A stretch of DNA of 64,000 nucleotides, taken from assembly GCF_013373365.1 (NCBI RefSeq), contig NZ_CP035925.1, positions 1,798,001 through 1,862,000 of the forward strand, written 5' to 3'. Made by a program: the position numbers and the translations under genes. The stretch is from Lentibacillus sp. CBA3610. Lineage in GTDB: Bacteria; Bacillota; Bacilli; Bacillales; Amphibacillaceae. Every line of letters starts with the position of its first letter. Position 1 is the first letter of the stretch. A model generated the notes under the pieces. That model made no database searches. It worked only from the letters and a program-made list of their open reading frames with translations, and was not told the DNA's origin. Shown here in pieces: positions 39,301 through 48,164 of this stretch.

Positions 39301-40711
39301 TAATACTGCTGTCCACCTGTCGCAACAGTGCAGCAACGCCGGATACGGCAGGACCTGCCATTGACGTCCCACTCATAGCACCATACTCACCACCCGGTAA
39401 AGAGGAGCGCACACCTGCTCCAGGAGCAGAAATATCCGGTTTAATTTCATCATATGGTGAAGGGCCTTCCAATGAAAAGTCGGCTAAATTGTCGTCACTG
39501 TCTGTCGCCCCTGTTGCAAATGATTCCGGATAGTTAGCCGGTGTTGCAACGGATCCCGGTCCGCCCGGATTACCAAGACCAGTGTTGCCAGCCGAAAACT
39601 CAGGGAATATTTCAGCTGCACGCCAGTTAATCACTACATCACGGTACCATTCATCAAGACCTGGTCCGCCGCCCCAAGAGTTATTGACAACATCCGGAGC
39701 CAAGTCAGCTCGCTCATTTCCATCTGAATCCGTTGGTGCTAAAATCCATTCAGCAGCCTCAAGCAGGTCTGCATCTGTACCTCCAGCTGCTGTAAATGCC
39801 TTAACAGCAATGTATTGTGCCCCGGGAGCAACACCAACTTGATTGGAGCCATCTGTTTCATGACCGACCATTGTACCGGTGACATGTGTACCATGTCCCT
39901 GGTCGTCATAAGGCTCTGATTCACCTGCTGTGGCATCAAACCAATTGAAATCGTGATCAACTTCATCAGATCCTGCATCATACCCGCGATAATTTTCTTT
40001 GAGAGCCGGGTGGTCCCACTGAACACCGGTATCAATGCTTGCCACAACCGTTCCCGAGCCATCAATGCCCTGCTCCCATGTCTCCGGAGCGCCGACACGA
40101 TCGACATTCCATTCGACATTAGCAATCTCGGATTCTGGTGCTTGGGCATCTTTTGTTTCAGGTTTGAACAATGTTCGTGTTTCGTTTGGAAGAATCTTTT
40201 CAACTTCTTCAAAGCCGGCAACTTTCTCGGCTACTTCTTGTGTTGCCGTTACAGCCATACCATTGACAATGTGGTATGAATGTATATTCTCTGCATTGCC
40301 TTTTTCGGCTTCTGTTTCTAAGAATGACTTGACATTTTGCTGTGACTCAAGAGAGGTCGATTTCAATTCGGAAATAACAGCCGAACGCTGAGCAAATTCT
40401 GCTTTATTTGCAGATAGATTAGCAGATTCAGCATTTATTCTGGCTTCTTCAGCTACTTTTTGGGATTCAGCTTTTTCCTTAAACTTAACTAAAAATGTCA
40501 CTTTGTCATTGTCATTAAATTGCTCTTGCAGCCGATCATTCACCTTTTCCCCGGCAAGATCCCGGGAATTTTTGAATGCTTTGTGCGGTTTGCTGTTATT
40601 CTCAGCCGATTCAGCAAAAGCCATTCCCGGAGCCGTCAAGGAAAAAACCATTAATAGAGACGCTACAATACTAAAGGCTTTCGTTCGCCGTTTTTTTCTC
40701 GACACACTCAT
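36311..40711 (-). CDS. bpr: Secreted subtilisin-family protease, bacillopeptidase F-like, multi-domain
   Basis: 1466 residues. Signal peptide 1-33 (cut after GMAFA). Inhibitor I9-type propeptide about 60-180. The S8 catalytic domain has the triad Asp227 (VASIDTGV), His273 (GHGTHVTG) and Ser450 (SGTSMAGP), with oxyanion Asn376 (SAGNTG). Then come a choice-of-anchor/MAM-like jelly-roll domain (about 630-790, starting YSEDFENNPAGW), a Gly/Asn-rich linker (GNDKGNNGNNNRL), two carboxypeptidase-regulatory-like beta sandwiches (about 880-1030), a further beta domain (about 1030-1180) and two to three Bpr C-terminal Ig-like repeats. No LPXTG or other wall anchor, so it is released or bound non-covalently. 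Strongly acidic, as in halophile exoenzymes. Single-gene unit. Confidence 0.93.
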   Translation of the reverse strand: MSVSRKKRRTKAFSIVASLLMVFSLTAPGMAFAESAENNSKPHKAFKNSRDLAGEKVNDRLQEQFNDNDKVTFLVKFKEKAESQKVAEEARINAESANLSANKAEFAQRSAVISELKSTSLESQQNVKSFLETEAEKGNAENIHSYHIVNGMAVTATQEVAEKVAGFEEVEKILPNETRTLFKPETKDAQAPESEIANVEWNVDRVGAPETWEQGIDGSGTVVASIDTGVQWDHPALKENYRGYDAGSDEVDHDFNWFDATAGESEPYDDQGHGTHVTGTMVGHETDGSNQVGVAPGAQYIAVKAFTAAGGTDADLLEAAEWILAPTDSDGNERADLAPDVVNNSWGGGPGLDEWYRDVVINWRAAEIFPEFSAGNTGLGNPGGPGSVATPANYPESFATGATDSDDNLADFSLEGPSPYDEIKPDISAPGAGVRSSLPGGEYGAMSGTSMAGPAVSGVAALLRQVDSSITVDEMEQVLTDTAIALTNDDYPESPNNGFGYGLVNAYDAVSALADGIGTIEGQVTKQGDDSEAPVFDHTAPAETYAGMDLDLNVQASDNISVASVELEYQDTNGEWQTVEADRVSGDFEEGEYSATIPGEEIAEDSVTYKWIIRDFGENDVTSEEYVVDVEPGISTGYSEDFENNPAGWTSFGENNSWELGTPTSGPENAASGENVYATNLDGDYDSNMNATLVMPPIDMPEGEAYLQFNQWHNLEMYDNGNAYDFGHVFVSTDQEAWTQLTQVQGETDGWESAEVDLSEYSGQRIYIGFNVTTDLSVTRDGWYIDDVALSETSDSSKVSPGAGNDKGNNGNNNRLFNGIHNGNGLGLGVIKANEKAGLKEKVDPNKIQPALPEEKDIPEDGEAVNPNLLPINAEVSVLESGRTVSTDPATGEYSMTHAAGTFTVKAESYGFESEEQSITVEADGTAQADFTLDEIPQSTVTGTITDEATGEPIEGATVLLVEDSNVTPVETDEDGNYSITGYEGTYTLKVMARDYYSKDVEVTLDEDLEQDIELEPFYTYPGGEIGYDDGTAENARAFYDAGNKWAVKMSLPEGEDTAVVTEGVFQFHDTEFPDPGGTEFAVEVWDASGSDSMPGERIAGPVEAEAIRDLNEWTVVDLREHNITVDGDFYIVYVQTGANPNVPGLATDESSTNAGRSYQQVGGTWSASPAAEGNYMIRSRVSYEVEEPVITSPESELITNEADTTVEGTASPTTTVQLLNNGEEAGSAEVGDSGEFEIPVELTEGDNELKAVSMMDGAETGESDSVNVTLDTENPAITIDSPEDGDKTNRETVTVEGVVEDANLDTVEVNGRETDVADDGSYSQRILLDNGENEIEIAAEDRAGNTATEAVTIEVDFVAPEIENLTPTEDKHLEAGESVRIEFDSEPGQNATFFIHMPLTNSSAQLSNATELPMMEMEDGKYVGYWTATNNVVAEGAVIEVKVVDHFGNETRETAEGKLFINADE

Positions 40712-41280
40712 TCCTCCCCTTGTAAATCTTTGCTAATCGAAATATGATAATTCCGGCCCCCTTTTCCGATATGATATATGCGCTCGTCACGGATGTCAGT
40801 AGCAGGTAATAATCTATGATGTTAATAACACTATAATAGATTCAACAATGTGTTTGTGTCGGTTTTTGTCAATTTAAATCTGAATTTTCAAAATTGGTAG
40901 TAAAGTACTGTTCCATTTACTTTCTGGTACCTGCAAAAGTAACGAAATTTTGTGATACGACACCACCTGGAACACTCTATAAACACCTTCATACCAATAC
41001 TTGAACACTATACACTGACATTTATCCTATAAATATCTTTCATGCAGCCATCAAAAAAGATGAATCAATAGTCCTGTAAAAAATATCTATTACTTATATT
41101 ATTTTGAATTTTATACAGATACTAGTAAATTGGATCTATTCATAACGAAATAATTAACAATGACAGGCTCATCGACCTAGAAATATTCCAATTCATGTCA
41201 GTTCTTTAAGCCTAAATAAAGCTTGTTTGGTTTACCTCAAATCTTGAAACGGGAACTTAGTGCCGGTTACATACGGGAAT
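40712..41280. other. Gene-free stretch between bpr and ytoP
   Basis: About 570 bp, AT-rich. Apart from the bpr ribosome site (AAGGGGAGG on the minus strand, about 40713-40721) I find no promoter with good spacing, no hairpin of note and no ORF with coding character. The bpr control region must lie within it. Confidence 0.6.
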
Positions 41281-41320
41281 AAAAAGCCCCAAACCTCATG
41301 ACGGTTTGGGGCTTTATGCA
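41281..41320. terminator. ytoP terminator
   Basis: AAAAAGCCCCAAACC, TCATGAC, GGTTTGGGGCTTT: strong stem with flanking A and T runs. Confidence 0.85.
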
Positions 41321-41330
41321 CTTTGCCTTC

Positions 41331-42386
41331 TTAATCAAGTGGATTTAAACTTTCCTTGCCGGTAAGGTCGGTAATCATTGTCACCAGCAATTCGATTTCC
41401 TCATCAATATCTTTCAAACTTGACGTTTCAACCGGTGAATGCATGTACCGCAATGGCAGCGATACTAAGGAGACCGGTACACCTGCTCCGGTCAGCCGCA
41501 TACGATCAGCATCTGTTCCGGTCATACTTGGCGTTAGTTCATATTGCACGTTCATATTCAACTTCCTGGCGGTCCGCTCCAGCATTTGATTGATTTTAAT
41601 ATTAATCGGGGCACCTTTTGCCAGTACCGGTCCACCTTCCAATTTGATATCGCCATGTTTGTCTTTGTTCACTCCTGGATAATCTGTTGCAAAGGTGACA
41701 TCACAGGCAATTGCCATTGTCGGTTCAATACCCGCAGCCGCAAAATAAGCACCACCCATATTTGTTTCCTCGTTCACAGTGCTTGCGGCATATACGCCGA
41801 CATCACAGCCTTTTTCAGATAGGCGCTTCAGAACTTCGGCTGCAATGAACGCTCCTGTTCGATTATCAAGACCGCGACCTGACACATAGCGATCCATCAA
41901 TACGTCCGGGTCTGTTTGATAAACAGCCAAATCACCTATTTGAACATGTTTTTCCGCTTCTTCTTTTGATTTGTAACCACAGTCAATAAATAAATCGTCC
42001 AATCCAAAGTCGTCCTTCAGTCCGCCATGATGCTGAGCGTTAACACCAATTACACCGGTAATCTGCTCACTGAAGCCAAGAATTGTTACCTTCATCCCGA
42101 CAGCGGCTTTCGGGTTGATGCCGCCCACTTTATCAAAATGCAAAAAGCCGTTATCATCAATCCGGTTAATAACAAGAGCTATTTCATCACAATGGCCTGC
42201 AAGCAGTATTTTAAATGATGCATCCGGGTTCAGCACCCCAATGGCATTTCCTGCATTATCCGTTCTGATTTCATCCGCAAAATCCTGTACATACTGAATC
42301 CACTTTTTTTGAATAGCCATCTCACTGCCGGATGGGGACGGCGTATTTAAAAGTTCCATAAGAAAATTCCTGTTTGTCTCTTCCAT
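41331..42386 (-). CDS. ytoP: M42 family metallo-aminopeptidase (YtoP)
   Basis: 351 residues. Probable dinuclear metal aminopeptidase (glutamyl aminopeptidase/FrvX group) acting on cytosolic peptides. Metal and active-site motifs: LLAGHCDEIALV (His-x-Asp, about residues 56-67), SGRGLDNRTGAFIA, and the Glu-Glu pair in STVNEETNMGGA (about residues 202-213), then ACDVTFATDYPGV and YMHSPVETSS. The frame opens at 42425, but the ATG at 42386 lies 7 bases after AAGGAGG and gives the family N-terminus METNRN-like (MEETNRNFLMEL). It is transcribed away from the next gene. Confidence 0.92.
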   Translation of the reverse strand: MEETNRNFLMELLNTPSPSGSEMAIQKKWIQYVQDFADEIRTDNAGNAIGVLNPDASFKILLAGHCDEIALVINRIDDNGFLHFDKVGGINPKAAVGMKVTILGFSEQITGVIGVNAQHHGGLKDDFGLDDLFIDCGYKSKEEAEKHVQIGDLAVYQTDPDVLMDRYVSGRGLDNRTGAFIAAEVLKRLSEKGCDVGVYAASTVNEETNMGGAYFAAAGIEPTMAIACDVTFATDYPGVNKDKHGDIKLEGGPVLAKGAPINIKINQMLERTARKLNMNVQYELTPSMTGTDADRMRLTGAGVPVSLVSLPLRYMHSPVETSSLKDIDEEIELLVTMITDLTGKESLNPLD

Positions 42387-42526
42387 CAAAAATACCTCCT
42401 TGCTTAGCGTCTCGTTTCTCATCATAGCAGAAATTACCTGGTCAGCCTAAAATGAAGCACTTTTGTTTACGGTCTGATTATTATTGGGTAAACTTTAGAA
42501 AGAAATCTAAAAGGAGTGACCGGCCG

Positions 42527-43090
42527 ATGGATCTGAATCAATGGTTTGAAAAAGGGATGGACCCCGATACGTATATCGAATCAATGGATGAAAATAAAGA
42601 AAACCTGCTATATATTTATGATCATTTTACGCCACCTGAAGATAATGCATTTATCAAGGACCTGGCTGCTAATAATTTGCGTGTTATCATCCTGACAGAG
42701 GACTGGTGCGGTGATGCCATGCTGAATATCCCGATCATGCTTCGAATGGCGGAACAGGCGAATATGCCGGTTAAATTCCTGCCGCGGGATCAAAATCTTG
42801 AATTAATGGATCAGTATTTAACAAATGGTAAATCCCGTTCGATTCCCATTTTCATTTTTATTGATGAAGCTGGCAATGAAGTGGCCAAATGGGGGCCAAG
42901 AGCTGAAAAAATCCAGCAGTTTGTGGATGAATCCAGAAAAAAACTGCCAGCCAAAGATGACGGGAATTTCAAAGAAAAAGCAAAAGAAATGTACCTGTTC
43001 ATGTCAAAATCGTTCAGAGATAATACAGATTTTTGGCAGGAAGTATATTCTAGCATCAAATCTGCTTTAAAGGATAAGCCCAACCTTTAG
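42527..43090 (+). CDS. Thioredoxin-fold protein with a CxxC-less active site
   Basis: 187 residues starting at the ATG 9 bases after AAAGGAG; the frame extends 75 bases further upstream without a ribosome site. A thioredoxin-like core spans about residues 45-135: VIILTEDWCGDAMLNIPIML has Trp-Cys-Gly-Asp at the position of WCGPC, so only the first Cys is kept; the cis-Pro region is SRSIPIFIFID. Such single-Cys Trx family proteins are common in Bacillaceae, some acting with bacillithiol, but no function is fixed for this one. A helical C-terminal extension of about 45 residues follows (KEMYLFMSKSFRDN). Next to ytoP as in related genomes. Confidence 0.85.
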   Translation: MDLNQWFEKGMDPDTYIESMDENKENLLYIYDHFTPPEDNAFIKDLAANNLRVIILTEDWCGDAMLNIPIMLRMAEQANMPVKFLPRDQNLELMDQYLTNGKSRSIPIFIFIDEAGNEVAKWGPRAEKIQQFVDESRKKLPAKDDGNFKEKAKEMYLFMSKSFRDNTDFWQEVYSSIKSALKDKPNL

Positions 43091-43144
43091 AACGGGAAGT
43101 CAATCATACCGCGTATATGAATTTCCACCCTTTGCCCATACTAT

Positions 43145-43325
43145 ATGTAACGTGAAACTTCCATCAGTGGGGATTGACGCACAGCGGATGCTCGCGATTA
43201 CCGTCATACTGCAGTCTGCTTCATCCCGCACTGATCGTTAGTTGAATGACTCGGTGTGCCGAGCCCATGATTCCCACCTCTCTTCCTTACTCATGTTCCC
43301 AAGGTGGGAGTTTGGGACAGTGACA
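43145..43325 (+). repeat. Structured dispersed element (GTGAAACTTCCATCA type)
   Basis: Opens with GTGAAACTTCCATCAGTGGGG (43151 onwards), as at 19.9 kb, and holds hairpins CTCGGTGTGCCGAG (43240-43253) and TCCCACCT...AGGTGGGA (43271-43307). No ORF of note. Probably a small non-autonomous element or a transcribed structured RNA; see findings. Confidence 0.5.
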
Positions 43326-43359
43326 CTGAGATAATAATGGCAGAGACAAAGGTGACAAA

Positions 43360-44358
43360 ATGAATCTTGAGACGTTTAAACATATTTTTTACCGTATGCC
43401 GATTGTAGTCAGACTCCTGCTGTCAGTCTTTGTGGTCATGCTGCTGTTCGGAGTAGTCATCCGTCTGATCGAACCACAGCAATTCCCCTCGATTTTCGAT
43501 GGTGTTTGGTGGGCTTTTGTAACAGGGGCTACAGTCGGATATGGTGATTACGTTCCTCTCACAGTTCCTGGCAGAATCATTGGAATTTTTCTTATTCTGT
43601 CCGGCGGGGGACTTCTGACATTTTTTATTACGACGCTGGCCGCCAAAACAATCAATCATGAGAGCGACTTGTCAGAGGGGAAAGTGTCCTATAAAGGCAA
43701 AAAACATATCGTTGTCATCGGGTGGAATGAACGGACCAAACAACTGATTGAGATGATAGCTGACAAAGACGCGAATCAGGAAGTTGTGCTGATTGACAGG
43801 ACACTTGATGAACTGCAATACCGTCATTACCCGGTACATTTCATTCATGGCGATCCAAGTGAAGATGCCGTATTAGTTCAGGCTAATATCGAGGCGGCTG
43901 ATTCGGTCCTGATAAGTTCTGATGTTACAACAGAAGAACGTAAAGCAGATATCAATACCATCCTGACGACTGTCGCCGTTCGCGGTAATAATCAGGATAT
44001 ACCGATCAATGCGGAAATTCTGACCATCAGCCAAGTTGAAAATGCCATTCGAGCGGGTGCCGATACCGTTATCAGTTCGAATGATTTCATGAGTACTCTT
44101 TTTTATCATGAACTTTTTCATAAAAAGCAAACAAGACCATTCGAAACTGTTTTAAATCTGTTAAATAAGCAGCAATTTTCCCATATTCAACTTCCGGAAG
44201 ATTTGAAAGGAAGTTCTTATAAAGAAGCAGTCCCTTTCTTTTTGGAGAACCATGAACTATTACTGGGAATTATCCGGGACAATGACTGGCTGATGAACCC
44301 TTCAGAGGATATCACGTTGGCTGCCGATGATATATTGATCATCTTGTCACCCTGGTAA
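43360..44358 (+). CDS. yugO: Potassium channel with RCK (TrkA-type) domains, YugO-like
   Basis: 332 residues. Two membrane helices (about 16-38 and 74-94) flank the pore loop with the selectivity filter TVGYGDYVP (about residues 57-65). The RCK-N nucleotide/ligand-binding domain starts at KHIVVIGWNERTKQLIEMI (about residue 114), and a C-terminal RCK-C segment follows (DLKGSSYKEAVPFFLE). YugO in B. subtilis carries K+ efflux signals in biofilms. Site AAAGGTG before ATG. Its 3' end converges on a broken yugN. Confidence 0.92.
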   Translation: MNLETFKHIFYRMPIVVRLLLSVFVVMLLFGVVIRLIEPQQFPSIFDGVWWAFVTGATVGYGDYVPLTVPGRIIGIFLILSGGGLLTFFITTLAAKTINHESDLSEGKVSYKGKKHIVVIGWNERTKQLIEMIADKDANQEVVLIDRTLDELQYRHYPVHFIHGDPSEDAVLVQANIEAADSVLISSDVTTEERKADINTILTTVAVRGNNQDIPINAEILTISQVENAIRAGADTVISSNDFMSTLFYHELFHKKQTRPFETVLNLLNKQQFSHIQLPEDLKGSSYKEAVPFFLENHELLLGIIRDNDWLMNPSEDITLAADDILIILSPW

Positions 44359-44570
44359 CAACATTCCTTCCACTGTTTTCATGATTCTTTCCCCTGCTGT
44401 TATGTGCTGCTGTGATACATCGGCATCCGCATCAACTGGTAACTGAAATCAACATAACCTTCCTTATAATCCCAGTTTGATTCAGTGATAAATCCACCAG
44501 GCTTCAATCTGTCTTCAAGAACAAATAACGGATAGATGTTATTCTCAATGTTCGAATGCAGCAGGAACAT
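44347..44570 (-). pseudogene. yugN: YugN-like protein, internal deletion
   Basis: Found by reading the gap on the minus strand. A start with AAAGGAG 8 bases upstream encodes MFLLHSNIENNIYPLFVLED and then RLKPGGFITESNWDYKEGYV, the N-terminal 45 residues of the YugN family. A second piece in another frame gives SQQHITAGERIMKTVEGMLL followed by PG and stop (44347), the normal C-terminus. The middle of about 60 residues is missing. The end overlaps the yugO stop by 12 bp, convergent. yugN neighbours yugO and pgi in B. subtilis too, which supports the identification. Confidence 0.7.
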
Positions 44571-44682
44571 GGCAAACGCTCCTTTTCCACCCTTTTTAAA
44601 CTATTTTTTGCCCAGATGCATAATTTATGCTAAAATGTTTTATTGTGCGAAAAGAATCGAATAAGCTATAGGAGTGTTCAGC

Positions 44683-45069
44683 ATGATAGACAAGTTTGAA
44701 ACTGGTCAGATTTTGGAAGGAAAAGTGACAGGCATCCAGCCATACGGTGCGTTTGTTGCTCTGGATGATGACACACAAGGATTAGTTCATATTTCTGAGA
44801 TAACATATGGTTATGTTAAAGATATTAACGATCATTTAGCAATCGATGATACCGTTAACGTAAAGATTTTGAATGTGGATGAAGAAAACAATAAAGTGTC
44901 GTTATCCATTCGTGCAACCCAGGAGCCGCCTAAAAACCGGACGAATAACCGCAAGAACCATGCACCAAAGCAGCAGGATAATGCAAATAGCGGATTCAAT
45001 ACATTAAAAGATAAACTTGATGATTGGATTAAACAATCAGAAGAACGTGAAGGAACATTTCGAAAATAA
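44683..45069 (+). CDS. yugI: S1-domain RNA-binding general stress protein (YugI/GSP13)
   Basis: 128 residues. An S1 domain fills residues 6-78: GQILEGKVTGIQPYGAFVAL, GLVHISEITYGYV and NKVSLSIRATQ are the usual strands. The tail is basic then acidic (NRTNNRKNHAPKQQ). Orthologues bind ribosomes or RNA. The ATG at 44683 is preferred over one three codons upstream because ATAGGAG lies 6-7 bases before it. Followed by dispersed repeat D. Confidence 0.92.
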   Translation: MIDKFETGQILEGKVTGIQPYGAFVALDDDTQGLVHISEITYGYVKDINDHLAIDDTVNVKILNVDEENNKVSLSIRATQEPPKNRTNNRKNHAPKQQDNANSGFNTLKDKLDDWIKQSEEREGTFRK

Positions 45070-45082
45070 TGGTATGGCATGA

Positions 45083-45202
45083 AAAACCCGGCTGCCGCCT
45101 CGTTTTCCAGAGGACAGATGCCGGAAGTCAGAGTTCAGATTGAGTGAAATCAGTGTGACAGCTGATTGACGTTGAAAACGTCATTCGAAATTGTATACTT
45201 AC
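45083..45202 (+). repeat. Dispersed hairpin repeat, copy D
   Basis: Head diverged (AAACCCGGCTGCCGCCTCGTTTTCCAG), then CAGATGCCGGAAGTCAGAG, GATTGAGTGAAATCAG..CTGATTGACG hairpin region and the tail GTTGAAAACGTCATTCGAAATTGTATACTT, close to the family consensus. It starts 14 bp after the yugI stop, same strand. Confidence 0.8.
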
Positions 45203-45211
45203 CTTTTTATC

Positions 45212-45260
45212 AGGAAAAGCTTTTTTCGTTAAAAATAACGTGAAAAGCTTTTTTAAAACC
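45212..45260 (+). terminator. Terminator between yugI and pgi
   Basis: AAAAGCTTTTTTCGTTA, AAAA loop, TAACGTGAAAAGCTTTTTT. Confidence 0.75.
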
Positions 45261-45331
45261 TTCCATTCTTGATTTAGCCGCTTCTATTCGGGTAAAGTAA
45301 AATAGAGTAGCCAACTAAGGAGGATAAAATA

Positions 45332-46681
45332 GTGTCACATATCAATTTTTCTTATAATAACGCTTTAAATTTCTTTAACCAGAACGAATTAACTTATCTA
45401 TCAGATTATATTGAGTCAGCTCATAACAAACTCCACGAAAGAACCGGTCAGGGAAATAATTTTTTAGGCTGGATGGACTTGCCGGAAAACTATGATAAAG
45501 CGGAATTTTCCCGGATAAAATCAGCAGCGGAAAAGATCAGAAACGATTCGGATGTGCTGCTTGTCATTGGTATCGGGGGTTCATACCTGGGAGCTCGTGC
45601 GGCCATAGAAATGCTCAATCATTCATTCCAAAACTTACTTGACAATGAAGAGCGGGGAGCGCCACAAGTGATATTTGCCGGCCACCACATGAGTTCAACC
45701 TATATTAATGAACTATTCGATATTCTCAAAAACAAAGATGTATCCATTAACGTGATTTCCAAAAGCGGCACAACAACCGAACCGGCTATCGCTTTTCGGA
45801 TTTTCCGAAAGATGCTTGAGGATAAATATGGGAATGAAGAAGCCAAGGAACGGATTTATGCGACAACTGACAAGGCAAAAGGCGCACTCAAAACCGGAGC
45901 GGATAAGGAAGGGTACGAGACATTCGTCATACCTGATGATATCGGCGGACGCTATTCGGTGCTGACCGCGGTTGGGCTTCTGCCGATTGCCGTCAGTGGT
46001 ATATCCATTGATAACATGATGCAAGGAGCAAAAGCTGCCATGGATGACCTGGCAGAACCTGAACTGGACAAAAATCCGGCCTATCAATATGCTGCTGTCC
46101 GAAATATTTTATACAACAAGGGCAAAACGATTGAGATGCTTATCAACTATGAACCGCACCTGCACTATTTCAGCGAATGGTGGAAACAGCTTTTCGGTGA
46201 AAGTGAAGGCAAAGATCAAAAGGGGATATTCCCGGCTTCTGCCAATTTTACGACGGACCTTCATTCCATGGGACAATATATTCAAGATGGACGCCGTGAC
46301 TTATTTGAAACAGTCCTGCATGTTAATCAGCCAAATAAGGACATGACATTGGAAGCCGAGGACGCGAATGCTGATGGGCTTAATTATCTCGCCGGAAAAA
46401 CACTTAGTGAGATTAACGATAAGGCATATCAGGGGACATTGCTGGCACATACGGATGGCGGGGTGCCTAATCTCGTGATCGAGATGCCGGCACTTGATGC
46501 CTATACATTCGGCTATCTGGTATACTTTTTCGAAAAGGCATGTGCTGTGAGCGGCTACCTGTTAGGCGTCAATCCATTTGATCAGCCGGGTGTAGAAGCC
46601 TACAAGAAAAATATGTTCACCCTTTTAGGCAAGCCCGGTTTTGAAGAAGCTAAAACAGAATTGGAAAAACGGCTGACATAA
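45332..46681 (+). CDS. pgi: Glucose-6-phosphate isomerase
   Basis: 449 residues. Interconverts glucose-6-P and fructose-6-P. Motifs: [15 protein letters not shown] (about residues 70-84), [17 protein letters not shown], the catalytic Glu region in [14 protein letters not shown] and the C-terminal Lys in [12 protein letters not shown]. Length equals the short Bacillus form. The start is GTG with AAGGAGG 8 bases upstream. Own terminator at 46.8 kb. Confidence 0.96.
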   Translation: MSHINFSYNNALNFFNQNELTYLSDYIESAHNKLHERTGQGNNFLGWMDLPENYDKAEFSRIKSAAEKIRNDSDVLLVIGIGGSYLGARAAIEMLNHSFQNLLDNEERGAPQVIFAGHHMSSTYINELFDILKNKDVSINVISKSGTTTEPAIAFRIFRKMLEDKYGNEEAKERIYATTDKAKGALKTGADKEGYETFVIPDDIGGRYSVLTAVGLLPIAVSGISIDNMMQGAKAAMDDLAEPELDKNPAYQYAAVRNILYNKGKTIEMLINYEPHLHYFSEWWKQLFGESEGKDQKGIFPASANFTTDLHSMGQYIQDGRRDLFETVLHVNQPNKDMTLEAEDANADGLNYLAGKTLSEINDKAYQGTLLAHTDGGVPNLVIEMPALDAYTFGYLVYFFEKACAVSGYLLGVNPFDQPGVEAYKKNMFTLLGKPGFEEAKTELEKRLT

Positions 46682-46807
46682 GACGAAAACGTGCGAAACC
46701 CTCCAAAACGATTACTGGAAAAAAGATGAATTTTTTATCAAATGATGTTTATATTTTTTAAAAAAGGGTAACACTATAACTGTAAGACTTTCTCGTATTC
46801 CCCCTGT

Positions 46808-46847
46808 AAGCAAGGCGTTATAAGCGCTTTGCTTTTTTTTTTTCGTT
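46808..46847 (+). terminator. pgi terminator
   Basis: AGCAAGGCG, TTATAA, GCGCTTTGCT, then ten or more T. Confidence 0.85.
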
Positions 46848-46924
46848 TAGTATTAAAAATTTAACCTATGTACAGATTTCCATTATAATATTAGGAAGAC
46901 CTTATAATTTGTAGGAGGTTACCA

Positions 46925-48094
46925 ATGGATTTTTTTGACAAAGTACATAACCGCAACAATACCCGCTCAGTTAAATGGGACATGCGAAGGGCTATGTTTC
47001 AATCTGATGACGTACTGCCGATGTGGGTTGCTGATATGGACTTCCAGGCGCCTGAAGCTGTCAGTAATGCATTAATCGAAAGGGCCAGGCACGGGATTTA
47101 CGGATACACGATCATTGATGATGATGTTATCAATCCAATCATTAACTGGATTTCCAAACGTCACAACTGGGATATTCAAAAAGAATGGCTTTCATTCAGC
47201 CCTGGTGTCATAGCCAGTTTACATATGGCTGTCCAGGCTTTCACCGAACCAGGTGATGATATTCTGATTCAAACGCCTGTCTATACCCCCTTTTACAGTG
47301 TCATTGAATCACATGGCAGAAACGTTGTAAAAAGTCCACTACTGCAGCAAGATCACTATTATCAAATTGATTTTGCCGATTTTGAAGAGAAATTGAAGCA
47401 GGGTGTATCAGCTTTTATCTTGTGCTCACCGCATAATCCGGTCGGCCGGGTATGGAAACAAGAAGAGCTCGAGGAGATGGCCCGGCTATGCCTGAAATAT
47501 GATGTGCTGATTCTGTCGGATGAAATTCACGCAGATTTGATTTACCCAGGCGAAATGCATATTCCGATCGCCTCACTATCAGATGATGTCGCAGCGAAGA
47601 CCATTACATTTATGTCACCATCGAAAACCTTTAATCTGGCTGGACTGCAAGCATCCTATATCATCACACCTGACAAAGAGACAAGGGAGACCTTGAATAA
47701 GCACTTGTCTAACCAAGGACACCATATGCTCAACACGATGGGCAATACGGCGATGGAGGCAGCCTATCGATATGGTGAAGAATGGCTTGATGAACTCCGG
47801 AACGTGCTAGAAAATCATAAAAATTACGTCACTGACATGCTGGAGGAAAAAACCGATGTATTAACTGTCACGCGCTCGGAAGGCACGTATTTACTTTGGA
47901 TTGACTGCAGTAAATTAGATATGAACAGCAAAGAATTAAAGAAATTCATGAACGAAACGGCTAAAGTTGGGTTTAACGCTGGCGTTGACTATGGTGACGA
48001 AGGTGAGATGTTTATGCGCATGAATATCGCCTGTCCGCGGGAAACACTGGAAGAAGGTGTCAACCGGCTTATTGATGCCGTAAACAACCGTTAA
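46925..48094 (+). CDS. patB: PLP-dependent C-S lyase / aminotransferase, PatB (MalY) family
   Basis: 389 residues, fold type I PLP enzyme. B. subtilis PatB has cystathionine beta-lyase activity. The PLP Lys is in MSPSKTFNLAGLQ (about residue 236), the Asp in LSDEIHADLIYPG and the Asn in CSPHNPVGRVW. N-terminal VLPMWVADMDFQAPEAV is the MalY/PatB signature. ATG with TAGGAGG 7 bases upstream. Terminator directly after. In B. subtilis patB lies beside kapB; here a sodC gene lies between. Confidence 0.93.
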   Translation: MDFFDKVHNRNNTRSVKWDMRRAMFQSDDVLPMWVADMDFQAPEAVSNALIERARHGIYGYTIIDDDVINPIINWISKRHNWDIQKEWLSFSPGVIASLHMAVQAFTEPGDDILIQTPVYTPFYSVIESHGRNVVKSPLLQQDHYYQIDFADFEEKLKQGVSAFILCSPHNPVGRVWKQEELEEMARLCLKYDVLILSDEIHADLIYPGEMHIPIASLSDDVAAKTITFMSPSKTFNLAGLQASYIITPDKETRETLNKHLSNQGHHMLNTMGNTAMEAAYRYGEEWLDELRNVLENHKNYVTDMLEEKTDVLTVTRSEGTYLLWIDCSKLDMNSKELKKFMNETAKVGFNAGVDYGDEGEMFMRMNIACPRETLEEGVNRLIDAVNNR

Positions 48095-48106
48095 GCAATC
48101 AGATGA

Positions 48107-48146
48107 AGAAAAAAGGGCAGACCAGTTAGTTGGTCTACCCTTTTTT
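48107..48146 (+). terminator. patB terminator
   Basis: AAAAAAGGGCAGACCA, GTTAG, TTGGTCTACCCTTTTTT. Confidence 0.85.
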
Positions 48147-48164
48147 AGTGCCCTAATGATATTT

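Noticed and set aside
44683..45069. Anti-phage or defence island around the repeat-rich intergenic zones
   Set aside because: The genes on both sides are conserved housekeeping genes in B. subtilis order; no nuclease, helicase or reverse transcriptase genes occur.
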